64,000 nt of DNA, from contig NZ_CP016756.1 of NCBI RefSeq assembly GCF_001700965.1, positions 3,834,501 to 3,898,500 on the forward strand, given 5' to 3'. The notes beneath the pieces were generated by a model that was not told where the DNA came from, ran no database searches, and saw only the letters and a list, made by a program, of their open reading frames with translations. A program made the translations under genes and the position numbers. How positions within the stretch are numbered: position 1 is the first letter of the stretch; the number at the start of each line of letters is the position of its first letter. This document shows positions 56,505-64,000 of this stretch, one piece after another. This DNA comes from Stenotrophomonas nitritireducens. GTDB taxonomy: Bacteria; Pseudomonadota; Gammaproteobacteria; Xanthomonadales; Xanthomonadaceae.

Positions 56505-57383
56505 TCAATGCGAACGACGTACCGTCAGTTCGGCCAATGCCGCCAATGCCGCCGCACGCTGACCGAACGGAATCAGTGCAGCCTGCATCGCCGCAGCCAG
56601 TTCGGCCAACGTCGCCTTGGCGCCGTCCATACCCAGCAACGAGGGGAAGGTCGACTTGTCCTGCGCCTGATCCTTGCCGGCGGTCTTGCCCAGCTGCTCC
56701 GAGCTGGCTTCGACATCGAGGATGTCGTCGCGGACCTGGAAGGCCAGGCCCAGGGTGTCGGCGAAGCTGTCCAGCTGTGCAAGCTGGGCATCGCTGGCTT
56801 CGCCGCACAACGCGCCCATCCGCACCGCGGCGCGGATCAGTGCGCCGGTCTTCAGGCCATGCATGTGCTTGAGATCAGCCAGGGCCTGCTGCTGACCGGT
56901 AGCGTCGATGTCCAGCGCCTGCCCGCCGCACATGCCGGCAGCACCGGAGGCGCTGGCCAGGGTCTGCACGCAGTTCAGGGCCAGCGAGGCCGGCATCCAC
57001 GCGCTGGCCAGGATCTCGAAGGCGCGGGTCTGCAGGGCATCACCGGCGAGGATCGCGGTAGCTTCGTCAAAGGCGATATGGGTGGTCGGGCGGCCGCGAC
57101 GCAGATCATCATCGTCCATCGCCGGCAGGTCATCGTGTACCAGCGAGTAGGCGTGGATCAGTTCGACCGCTACCGCAGCGGCATCCATGCGTGCTTCTTC
57201 GGCCGCGAACAGGTAACCAGTCGCATAGACCAGCATCGGCCGCATGCGCTTGCCGCCGCCAAGGGCTGCGTAGCGCATGGCTTGGTGGAGGCGCTGCGGG
57301 GCAAGTTCCGGGTCGGGCAAGGCGTCCTGCAGCTGTTCTTCGGTGCGCTCCAGCCAGCGGGTGAGCAGGGCGTCAGTCTTCAT
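56505..57383 (-). CDS. ispA: Farnesyl diphosphate synthase (short-chain prenyltransferase)
   Basis: This 292-residue enzyme condenses dimethylallyl diphosphate with isopentenyl diphosphate to give geranyl and farnesyl diphosphate. Both aspartate-rich motifs are present: [17 protein letters not shown] (first) and [19 protein letters not shown] (second). [15 protein letters not shown] matches the substrate-binding start. ATG 57383 lies inside the end of xseB, an 11-base overlap, so the two are coupled; a longer in-frame start is not conserved. No dxs gene follows, unlike in E. coli. Confidence 0.96.
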   Translation of the reverse strand: MKTDALLTRWLERTEEQLQDALPDPELAPQRLHQAMRYAALGGGKRMRPMLVYATGYLFAAEEARMDAAAVAVELIHAYSLVHDDLPAMDDDDLRRGRPTTHIAFDEATAILAGDALQTRAFEILASAWMPASLALNCVQTLASASGAAGMCGGQALDIDATGQQQALADLKHMHGLKTGALIRAAVRMGALCGEASDAQLAQLDSFADTLGLAFQVRDDILDVEASSEQLGKTAGKDQAQDKSTFPSLLGMDGAKATLAELAAAMQAALIPFGQRAAALAALAELTVRRSH

Positions 57384-57633
57384 TGCCACTGCTTTCAAAG
57401 GGTTCGGACTTCTCCGGCTGGGCCGGGTCGGTGAGCAGGCGCACGCGCAGCTGGGCCTGTTCCAGCGCCTGCTGGCACTGGCGATACAGGCCAACGCCAC
57501 GTTCGTATGCGGTCAGCGACTGTTCCAGACTCAGGTCGCCGGCTTCCATCTTCTCGACCAGCTGTTCCAGTTCTTCAAGCGATTGCTCGAAGTGGGCCAC
57601 CGGTGAGGTTTCATTGGGGGACTTCTTTGCCAT
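57373..57633 (-). CDS. xseB: Exodeoxyribonuclease VII small subunit
   Basis: This 86-residue protein is the regulatory small subunit of exonuclease VII. It shows the full family pattern: [40 protein letters not shown] and [12 protein letters not shown]. It is helical and cytoplasmic. It overlaps the start of ispA by 11 bases, the common xseB-ispA arrangement. The tilS gene ends 31 bases upstream on the same strand. Confidence 0.96.
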   Translation of the reverse strand: MAKKSPNETSPVAHFEQSLEELEQLVEKMEAGDLSLEQSLTAYERGVGLYRQCQQALEQAQLRVRLLTDPAQPEKSEPFESSGNED

Positions 57634-57664
57634 GACGCAAGTGTGAGCGGGCGGCGGGAAAGGG

Positions 57665-58963
57665 TCAATTCACCCGATCTGGCGGTTGCCACTCCAGATG
57701 GGCGCCGCGCGCCAGCAGCCACGCCTGCAGCGGTGCTGAAATGACCCGGTCAGCGGCCGCCAGCACGGTGTCGCCATCGCACAGCAGCGGCAGCTGTGCG
57801 CGCAGCCATGGCGGCACATCCGCATGTTGCAGGCGGTGTTTGAGCTGGTGGCTGTGGCTGCGCCCGGCCAGTTGGATACGCTCGCCGCCTTGGCGCTGGC
57901 GCAGCAACAACGGGGTGTCGAAGGTATCTGCGCCGTGCAGCAGTAGCCTGCCGCCATCGGGAAGCTCCGCCGGTTCGCTGCCGCTCCAGGCCTGACGCCA
58001 GCCCCTGGGCCACGGCGGCAGCAGCCGCAGCGCATGCAGCTGGTCGCGCCAGCGCACGATGCGCACCTGCTGCCAGCGGAACTCGGCCTGCTGGTCGTTT
58101 TCGGCCGACTGCAGCTGCTGTTGCACGGCCAGCACGCCCTGGGTGGGCAGCGGCGGCAACTGCTGTTGTTGCACCCACAGGCGCAGCACGCGGGCCTGCT
58201 GCGCTGAATCCAACTGGCCGAAAGGGGCCAACAGCAGTGTTTGTTCGCTGCCCAGGCAGTGCTGCAGCAGGGCTGCGTCGTTGTCGCCCAGCAACTGCGC
58301 GGCCTGCGCTGCCAGTTCCGCGCTGCGCGCCAATGCCGCCGCGGCATGGGGCCAGCGCTCCCGCAGCAGCGGCAGGACCTGCAGGCGGAGGAAGTTGCGG
58401 TCGAAGTCCGTGCTGTCGTTGCTGGGATCGTCGATCCATTGCAGCCGCTGCTGGTGTGCATAGGCCTCAAGCGCCGCACGCGGCAGCCCCAGCAATGGAC
58501 GCCACAGCGTGCCGCGTCCGAACGCTCGCTGCGGGCGCATCGCCGCCAGTCCATCGACACCGGCACCGCGCAGCGCGCGCAGCAGGAAGGTTTCCGCCTG
58601 ATCATCCTGATGGTGGGCCAGGGCCAGCCATTCGCCGTGCTGCAGATGGGCGGTGAAGGCGGCATGGCGGGCGTCGCGGGCGGCTGCTTCCAAACCGTGG
58701 CCACTGTCACGCGGAACCTCAACGTGGACGACCTGTAGCGGAATGTTCCATTGCGCACACAGGGCGCTGCAATGCTGTTGCCAGTGATCGGCAACGGCCT
58801 GCAGGCCATGGTGTACATGCACGGCGCGCAGGTTGCCGGGCCTGCGTCCGGGCGCGTTGGCGAGCAGATGCAGCAGCACGGTGGAATCCAGGCCGCCGCT
58901 GAAACCGACCATCACCGGGATGTCGGTTGCGTCCTGCAGGAGAGTGGAAGAAAGCGCGGTCAT
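57665..58963 (-). CDS. tilS: tRNA(Ile)-lysidine synthase TilS
   Basis: This 432-residue enzyme converts C34 of tRNA-Ile (CAU) to lysidine. The PP-loop [13 protein letters not shown] lies near residue 21. [16 protein letters not shown] and [20 protein letters not shown] follow, along with GVDGLAAM and a C-terminal TilS domain with [23 protein letters not shown] 58963 is preferred over an in-frame TTG 39 bases upstream, because the PP-loop then has the usual distance from the start. The 741-base gap upstream is filled with repeats. Confidence 0.93.
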   Translation of the reverse strand: MTALSSTLLQDATDIPVMVGFSGGLDSTVLLHLLANAPGRRPGNLRAVHVHHGLQAVADHWQQHCSALCAQWNIPLQVVHVEVPRDSGHGLEAAARDARHAAFTAHLQHGEWLALAHHQDDQAETFLLRALRGAGVDGLAAMRPQRAFGRGTLWRPLLGLPRAALEAYAHQQRLQWIDDPSNDSTDFDRNFLRLQVLPLLRERWPHAAAALARSAELAAQAAQLLGDNDAALLQHCLGSEQTLLLAPFGQLDSAQQARVLRLWVQQQQLPPLPTQGVLAVQQQLQSAENDQQAEFRWQQVRIVRWRDQLHALRLLPPWPRGWRQAWSGSEPAELPDGGRLLLHGADTFDTPLLLRQRQGGERIQLAGRSHSHQLKHRLQHADVPPWLRAQLPLLCDGDTVLAAADRVISAPLQAWLLARGAHLEWQPPDRVN

Positions 58964-59024
58964 GGCCGCGCCGAGTATCGGCGGCAGCGGCGATGGCTGC
59001 AATGTTGATGCACCGGGATGGAGG

Positions 59025-59660
59025 TTGTGGGAGCGGCGTCAGCCGCGAAGCAGATGGTCCGTCAGGTTGCGGAGTGGCCGGCAGTTTCATTGGCGCAAGC
59101 TTCGCGGCTGACGCCGCTCCCACAACACCCACAAATCACACAAGCCCTAGCTAGGGTTGTGGTGTGCCAAGACGGGCGAAGCGGCAGTACCCGCGCTGGT
59201 AGAGCGGAGCCATGCTCCGCTGAGGCATTGCCGGTGGAGCCCCTGCCGAGCATGGCTCGGCACTACGCTGCAGCGCCGCCAGTGGTTTTGTAGGAGGGCG
59301 TCAGCCGCGAAGCAGGTGGTCTGTCAGGTTGCGGGGTGGCCGGCAGATTCATTGGCGCAAGCTTCGCGGCTAACGCCGCTCCCACAACACCCACAACACC
59401 CGCAAGCTCGAGCTAGGGCTGTGGTGTGCCAAGACGGGCGAAGCGGTGGTACCCGCGCTGGTAGAGCGGAGCCATGCTCCGCTGAGGCATTGCCGGTGGA
59501 GCCCCTGCCGAGCATGGCTCGGCACTATGCTGCAGCGCCGCCGATGGTTTTGTGGGAGCGGCGTTAGCCGCGAGGCAGATGGTCTGTCAGGTTGCGGGGT
59601 GGCCGGCAGTTTCATTGGCGCAAGCTTCGCGGCTAACGCCGCTCCCACAACACCCACAAC
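59025..59660. repeat. 262-bp tandem array of composite palindromes (about 2.4 copies)
   Basis: The gap 58964-59704 has no gene. Marker sequences recur at 262-263 bases: TGGCGCAAGCTTCGCGGCT at 59091, 59353 and 59616, GAGCGGAGCCATGCTCCGCT at 59201 and 59464, and the SMAG-like palindrome at 59245-59266 and 59507-59528. Each unit holds an inverted REP pair, the AGCGGAGCCATGCTCCGCT palindrome and one SMAG-like palindrome. The third copy stops after its REP pair. Confidence 0.9.
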
Positions 59661-59694
59661 ACCCACAACAGCCACAACACCCACAACACCCGCA
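59643..59694. repeat. Short CACAACACC tandem tract
   Basis: Five to six copies of the 9-base unit CACAACACC, one with an AGC change, follow the last REP arm. Two-unit versions stand at 59121 and 59386, after the same arm, so the tract has grown only in the last copy. Confidence 0.8.
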
Positions 59695-59704
59695 TAGAAC
59701 CCGC

Positions 59705-60232
59705 TCAGGGCAGGATTTTGCCTTGGCGATCGATGCGGTAATGCTTGCCGCCTTCGATCGCGGTGTGGCCGTCGGCGTCGGGTTTGCCGGGTGCACAGCC
59801 TTGGCAGACTTCGGCAATTCCTTCCTTGAACGGCCAGCCCCAATCGAAGCGGGCCGCGAAGGCCGGCTGCAGTTGGCGGTCGTAGTAGCCTATCTGGCCG
59901 TCGACGCTGGCCCGGGTAAGGCCTTCCTCGAAATAGTCCGGGCCGCTGTCGTAGGTGATCACCGCCAGATGGCGGCCATCGCGACGCAGGTAGTAATGCT
60001 GCTTGCCGGCAATCACCGCAGCCAGCCCATCGGCGTCGTATTCAAGCTGCGCCAGCGCCGTTTCGGCGACGATCAGCGTGCCATCGCTGGCCCGCTTGCA
60101 GCCCTCCAGAATCTTGAACGTGTCGGTGTCCATCCGGTAGCAAGGGTGGTCGACCAGCGCGATCGCTGGCGCCGTGACCAGTGACAGCAATGCTGCCACT
60201 GGCCATGCGGCCGCGTGCCAGATCCGGCTCAC
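59705..60232 (-). CDS. WG-repeat containing exported protein
   Basis: This 175-residue protein has a signal peptide (WPVAALLSLVTAPAIALV, about 10-27). The mature domain contains WG-type beta repeats, the clearest being YYDRQLQPAFAARFDWGWPF followed by KEGIAEVCQGC. Cys occur in HPCYRM, EGCKRA and CQGCAPG. GTG 60232 overlaps the TGA of the alkaline phosphatase gene as GTGA, so translation is coupled. The function of WG-repeat proteins is unknown; a ligand-binding or accessory role for the phosphatase is inferred from coupling only. Confidence 0.85.
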   Translation of the reverse strand: MSRIWHAAAWPVAALLSLVTAPAIALVDHPCYRMDTDTFKILEGCKRASDGTLIVAETALAQLEYDADGLAAVIAGKQHYYLRRDGRHLAVITYDSGPDYFEEGLTRASVDGQIGYYDRQLQPAFAARFDWGWPFKEGIAEVCQGCAPGKPDADGHTAIEGGKHYRIDRQGKILP

Positions 60233-61929
60233 TGCGCCTTGCGTTCGAACTTGGCCGGCTGCGGCAGTTCCACCGGCACGCCGTGGGTGTCGCAGGTGCC
60301 CAGTGCGCACAGGCGCTCGCGCAGGCGCGGGGTGGACTGCACGATCAGGTGGTAGATGGTGTTCTGCTCCATCGTGCCGCGTACCGCCTTGCTGCCCGGG
60401 CCGCGCGCCCAGATGCCGACGTCTTCGCCGCCGTGCGATTCGCTCTTGGACGGCACCAATGCTTCCTGCATGTAATCCGGGTGCTCGGTGTCGACGTGGG
60501 TCAGGTCGGGGCGACCATTGGCGGCCTCGAAGCTGCTGGGCGCATGCGGGAAGCGCTTGGGGCCGGCCGGTTGCTGGTTGCTGGCGCCGGTGTAGCCCGG
60601 GCCGTTGGCGTAGCTGAGCGTTGTGTAGGGCATGCCCATGCCGTCGCGGGCCAGGTCCAGGGTGCCCATGCCGTCTTCGCCGCCCTTGTCCTTGACCTTG
60701 CCGAGGATGGCATTGCCGCGCGCCGGGTAGCCGACGAAGTTCAAGGTGTGCGAGTGGTCGGCGGTGACGATGATCAGGGTGTCGTCGGCCGAGGTGGCAT
60801 CCACCGCCGCCTTGACCGCATCGGACATGGCGATGGTGTCGCCCAGTGCACGGGCGGCGTTGCCGCTGTGGTTGGCGTGATCGATGCGCGCGCCCTCGAC
60901 CATCAGCACGAAGCCTTCCTGGTGCCTGGACAGGTTGGCAATGGCAGCACGGGTCAGTTCGGCCAGTGACGGCTCACCGGCGCGGTCCTTCGGACGGTCC
61001 TGCTCGTACTGCATGTGGTCCGGCTCGAACAGGCCCAGCAGCGCCGGCGCGTTGGCGGCAGCCTTGAGCTGGTTGGCGTTCCACACGTAGGCGCCCTGTG
61101 GGTGCTTGGCCTGCCATTCGGCGACCAGGTTGCGGCCATCCAGGCGCATGCCGACCTTGTCGGCGTATTCCGGGTCCTGCTCGTTGACGGTGGTGAACTG
61201 GCCACGGCCGCCGCCCAGTGCGACCAATGGGCCCTGGCCGTAGCGGGCGGTGGAAATCAGCTGCTGGGCGATATCCACGCAACCAGCGGCCTTGGCGGCT
61301 TCCGGCAGGTCGGTGTCGTTTTCCCAGTTGCGCTCAGGGGAGTGCGCATAGGTGGCCGCCGGGGTGGCGTGGGTCAGGCGCGCGGTGGAGACGATGCCGG
61401 TGGCCATGCCGGCGCTGTCGGCCAGCTGCAGCCAGGTCAACAGGCCCTTGGGCAGGCTGTCGGCGCAGTTGTTGCGGCTGCCGGCGCTGACCCCGATGGC
61501 GCCCATATGGCTCTTCACGCCGGTGGTGATGGCGGTCATGGTGCCGGCCGAATCGGGGGTCTGCGAGTCGGTGTTGTAGGTTTTGCTGAATGCGGTGGCC
61601 GGGAAGCGCTCCCAGGACAACAGGTTTTCTTCGCCCGGCTGGCCCTTGCGCTGGCCTTCCAGGATGCGTGCGGCCGCCACGGTGGTCAGGCTCATGCCGT
61701 CACCCAGGAACAGGATCACGTTCTTGGCCTTGCCGGCCATGGCGCCATTACCGGCGGCCCGGGCGGCGCCATCGCGGTACCACCACTGCGGTGTTTCCCC
61801 GTCCGGGCGGGTGATCTGGGGGACGTCAACACTGACTGCGCTGGCCGCGCCGGACTGCGGGGCCGTGCTGGCGCAGGCGCCGAGCAGCAGGGTGGACAGG
61901 GCGGCGGACAGGAAACTGGCTTTGTGCAT
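60229..61929 (-). CDS. Alkaline phosphatase (PhoA family) lipoprotein
   Basis: This 566-residue phosphomonoesterase is targeted to the envelope as a lipoprotein: LLGAC gives Cys 19. The metal site GDGMS (Asp 77) and the nucleophile in TPDSAGTMTA (Ser 127) match the PhoA superfamily. Further ligands lie in EGARIDHANHSGN and VTADHSHTLNFVG. A loop with four Cys or more is not seen. ATG 61929 begins the signal peptide; a longer in-frame start is rejected. No convincing Pho box was found in the 151-base divergent region upstream. Confidence 0.93.
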   Translation of the reverse strand: MHKASFLSAALSTLLLGACASTAPQSGAASAVSVDVPQITRPDGETPQWWYRDGAARAAGNGAMAGKAKNVILFLGDGMSLTTVAAARILEGQRKGQPGEENLLSWERFPATAFSKTYNTDSQTPDSAGTMTAITTGVKSHMGAIGVSAGSRNNCADSLPKGLLTWLQLADSAGMATGIVSTARLTHATPAATYAHSPERNWENDTDLPEAAKAAGCVDIAQQLISTARYGQGPLVALGGGRGQFTTVNEQDPEYADKVGMRLDGRNLVAEWQAKHPQGAYVWNANQLKAAANAPALLGLFEPDHMQYEQDRPKDRAGEPSLAELTRAAIANLSRHQEGFVLMVEGARIDHANHSGNAARALGDTIAMSDAVKAAVDATSADDTLIIVTADHSHTLNFVGYPARGNAILGKVKDKGGEDGMGTLDLARDGMGMPYTTLSYANGPGYTGASNQQPAGPKRFPHAPSSFEAANGRPDLTHVDTEHPDYMQEALVPSKSESHGGEDVGIWARGPGSKAVRGTMEQNTIYHLIVQSTPRLRERLCALGTCDTHGVPVELPQPAKFERKAQ

Positions 61930-62080
61930 CGGGGTTGTTACCGCTGGATGAAGGCAGACCGCCATTATGGTCAACCGTGGAAGGCATGCATATGACACGC
62001 AGCTTTTCTTTGCGGGCATCGTTCTGGCCCAGGCCTTGCGCTATCGTGACAACCTTCGATTTGCTTTCCGGATTGACGAT

Positions 62081-63412
62081 ATGAATGTGGTTTCTGCCTG
62101 GCTGCGGATCCCCTTCTGGCAGCGGGTGGTGGGCGGCTTCGTGCTGGGCGCGCTGGCCGGCTGGGCGATGGGCCCGGCTGCCGAGACCTTTTTTGGCCCG
62201 CTGGGCGAGCTCTACGTCACCTTGATCAAGATGATCGCGGTGCCGCTGGTGTTCTTCGCGGTGATCAATGCGATCGGCTCGCTGCATGGGCAGAAATCTG
62301 TTGCGGCGCTGAGCGGCCGCACCTTCCTGTGGTTTGTCATCACCGCCGCGTTTGCGGTGGGCATTGGCCTGCTGGTCGGCACGGTGATGCAGCCGGGTAC
62401 CGGCGGGCTCAAGCTGGCGGTGGATTCGGCCTATACCCCGCGTGACGTGCCATCCATCGCCAAGGTGCTGATGGATGTGGTGCCGTCCAATGTGTTCTAT
62501 GCGCTGGCTGGCATCGGCACCAAGGCCAATGCGGCCGGTGAGCAGGTGCTGGCCGCTGGCCGCGGCTCGATCCTGCCGGTGATCTTCTTCGCCGGCCTGC
62601 TGGGCTTTGCGATGGTAAAGCTGGGCGAGAAGGTCAACGAGGCGCGCAAGCTGGTTGGCCAGATGAGCGAGATCATGATCCAGGTGACCCGCTTCGTGCT
62701 GGAGATGACGCCGCTGGGTACCTTCGGCCTGATCGCCGGGCTGGTGGGCAGCTATGGTTTCGAGAAGCTGCTGCCGCTGGGCAATTTCGTGCTGGCGCTG
62801 TATGTGGCCTGCGCGCTGCATATCGTGGTGGTCTACAGCGGCTTGTTGCTGGTGCATGGGCTCAACCCGTGGAAGTTCTTCCGCGGTGCGGCGCCGGGCA
62901 TGCAGGTGGCATTTGTGGCCTCGTCGAGCTTCGCCGCGATGCCGGTGGCGATGCGTTCGATCAGTGACAACCTTGGCGTGAACAAGGACTACGCATCGTT
63001 CGCGGTGCCCTTGGGCGCCAGCATCAAGATGGACGGCTGCGGCGCGATCTATCCGGCGCTGTGTGCGGTGTTCATCGCGCAATACACCGGTGTGCCGTTG
63101 ACGCCCGAGCAGTATGTGATCGTGTTGATCGCCTCGGTGCTGGGCAGCTTTGGTACCGCTGGCGTGCCAGGCACGGCGGTGGTGATGGCCACGGTGGTGT
63201 TGAGCGCGGCCAATCTGCCGTTGGAGGCGATTGGCTACCTGTACGCGATCGACCGCATCCTCGACATGATGCGCACCATGACCAACGTCACCGGGCAGAT
63301 GGTGGTGCCGGTGATCGTGGCCAAGGAAACAGGGCTGCTCGACCAGCAGGTTTACGACGCAGCCGGCACCCCGGCGATGGGCGGTGGAGCCAGTGGCCGC
63401 CATCTGGAGTGA
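62081..63412 (+). CDS. Dicarboxylate/amino acid:cation symporter (DAACS family)
   Basis: This 443-residue inner-membrane transporter belongs to the GltP/DctA family, which imports glutamate, aspartate or C4-dicarboxylates with H+ or Na+. About eight helices and the re-entrant loops are visible. SSSFAAMPVAMRSI is the Ser-rich hairpin, GASIKMDGCGAIYPALCAV carries the conserved NMDGT-like site (here KMDGC), and GTAGVPGTAVVMATVVL is the second hairpin. The change from NMDGT to KMDGC may alter ion coupling. ATG 62081 starts the first helix; no strong ribosome-binding site precedes it. It is divergent from the phosphatase. Confidence 0.92.
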   Translation: MNVVSAWLRIPFWQRVVGGFVLGALAGWAMGPAAETFFGPLGELYVTLIKMIAVPLVFFAVINAIGSLHGQKSVAALSGRTFLWFVITAAFAVGIGLLVGTVMQPGTGGLKLAVDSAYTPRDVPSIAKVLMDVVPSNVFYALAGIGTKANAAGEQVLAAGRGSILPVIFFAGLLGFAMVKLGEKVNEARKLVGQMSEIMIQVTRFVLEMTPLGTFGLIAGLVGSYGFEKLLPLGNFVLALYVACALHIVVVYSGLLLVHGLNPWKFFRGAAPGMQVAFVASSSFAAMPVAMRSISDNLGVNKDYASFAVPLGASIKMDGCGAIYPALCAVFIAQYTGVPLTPEQYVIVLIASVLGSFGTAGVPGTAVVMATVVLSAANLPLEAIGYLYAIDRILDMMRTMTNVTGQMVVPVIVAKETGLLDQQVYDAAGTPAMGGGASGRHLE

Positions 63413-63562
63413 GCCGCAGTTGGCTGCGGCATCCGGGTGAAAGGCCAGTAGTGCGTTGATGTTGATCCCTTGAATACTCGAGCTGTGCGAAATCCGGTGC
63501 CAGGACTCTGGCATCGGATTTTTTTGCCTATCCCTTCGCGCCTCCTTTGCCTGCGGCAGCTG

Positions 63563-63660
63563 TGTAGGAGCGGCGTCAGCCGCGAAGCTGGTGCATCGTC
63601 AGATGACATGCATGCAAGGGTTGCAGCGCTGTCGGCTTCGCGGCTGACGCCGCTCCTACA
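63563..63660. repeat. REP doublet after the symporter gene
   Basis: TGTAGGAGCGGCGTCAGCCG and its complement lie 45 bases apart as an inverted pair in the 536-base gap after the symporter. They belong to the same family as those at 4.5, 44.9 and 59.0 kb. Confidence 0.85.
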
Positions 63661-63710
63661 GGGGCTGCCTCGCGCCACTCCTTGGTTCCCACAGGCGAAT
63701 GCCCGTGCGG

Positions 63711-63915
63711 CTGTAGCAGGTGTAACAACTGTCTGTAACAGCGCTGATACACCGGCGTGAAAGCCGCGTCCGGCTTGGGTCCTGGGAGTTTCAGCAGGCG
63801 GCCATACGTCGTATTTGAAATCCGACCGGCTGTGACAGGGATACACCTGTAACCCTTGTTGCAGAACACAACCTACTGTTTCCACAGGAAAATAACGCTT
63901 GGCACGGTTGCTGCT
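63711..63915 (+). promoter_or_regulatory. Sigma-54 type promoter with upstream dyads
   Basis: TTGGCACGGTTGCTGCT at 63899-63915 fits the -24/-12 consensus (YTGGCACGRNNNTTGCW) with GG and GC spaced by ten bases and one mismatch. Upstream lie three related 9-base dyads: CTGTAGCAG (63711-63719), CTGTAACAG (63733-63741, 22 bases on) and CTGTGACAG (63830-63838). These could bind an enhancer protein. The start codon of the next gene follows at 63949. Confidence 0.65.
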
Positions 63916-63948
63916 CCTTCACTCGCGTTGTTACGAGTGGACGACGCA

Positions 63949-64000
63949 ATGGACAGCTGCAACCTACATCGTTATGCCGCCCTGATCGGCGTGTTGCTGA
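63949..64000 (+). CDS. Start of a gene running out of the window
   Basis: An ATG at 63949 opens a frame with no stop up to the window edge: MDSCNLHRYAALIGVLL. The hydrophobic run after a basic residue could be the beginning of a signal peptide or membrane helix. Its only support is the sigma-54 promoter candidate 34 bases upstream. The product cannot be named. Confidence 0.4.
   Translation, partial: MDSCNLHRYAALIGVLL

Noticed and set aside
59643..59694. Possible CRISPR-like short repeats
   Set aside because: The unit is 9 bases, directly adjacent and without spacers; it is a simple tandem tract.
58964..59700. Frames of 60-160 codons across the tandem array
   Set aside because: They follow the repeat period and have no start signals or families.
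61930..62080. Pho box between the alkaline phosphatase and the symporter
   Set aside because: No pair of CTGTCAT-like repeats with the right spacing was found.

Overview
This GC-rich 64 kb window looks chromosomal and comes from a gammaproteobacterium of the Xanthomonadaceae, most likely Stenotrophomonas. The main support is the order of housekeeping genes (leuS-lptE-holA-nadD-rsfS-rlmH; maf-rng-yhdP-tldD; xseB-ispA). Intergenic copies of the short palindrome GCCGAGCATGGCTCGGCACTAC, the GTAG-tailed type described as SMAG in S. maltophilia, point the same way. The genus is an inference from these features, not from a database match.

Layout. Bases 1-4340 (minus) hold an ABC ATPase and a very large permease fused to an M1-like metallopeptidase, cut by the window edge. 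Bases 4341-5054 are a tandemly duplicated block of palindromic repeats. Bases 5055-14202 (minus) carry a YaeR-type glyoxalase-fold protein, a serine hydrolase, DUF885, DUF502 and DUF4442 proteins, a translationally coupled pair (LysM-FecR protein and CHASE2-GGDEF cyclase), and a thioredoxin-TPR protein. Bases 14557-26940 (minus) carry a DUF2968 protein and a compact Tad/Flp pilus operon (flp, tadV, tadE, rcpC, rcpA, tadZ, tadA, tadB, tadC, tadD, a DUF3613 gene, tadG). Divergent from it (27429-33746, plus) lie an AraC-type regulator, a trimeric autotransporter adhesin with a 201-bp tandem repeat, and a small lipoprotein with a BamE-like (SmpA/OmlA) and an OmpA-like domain, resembling the TpgA partners of such adhesins. 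Together 15-34 kb forms a surface-attachment island.

From 33853 a DUF998 membrane protein precedes the housekeeping run leuS, lptE, holA, nadD, rsfS, rlmH and tRNA-Asn. Bases 41016-44675 (minus) hold a TonB-dependent receptor and a TonB paralogue. A SIMPL protein (minus) faces away from maf-rng-yhdP-tldD (46088-53534, plus). darP (minus) separates tldD from its partner pmbA. A DUF4870 protein, ispA-xseB-tilS (minus), a 262-bp tandem repeat array, a WG-repeat protein coupled to an alkaline phosphatase (minus), and a dicarboxylate/amino acid:cation symporter (plus) follow. The window ends in a regulatory region with a strong sigma-54 promoter candidate, about 34 bases before the first codons of an unfinished gene.

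The best candidates for less-described biology are the permease-peptidase fusion, the DUF3613 gene inside the pilus operon, the repeat-bearing adhesin with its peptidoglycan-anchoring partner, the WG-repeat/phosphatase pair, and the sigma-54 region at the right end.
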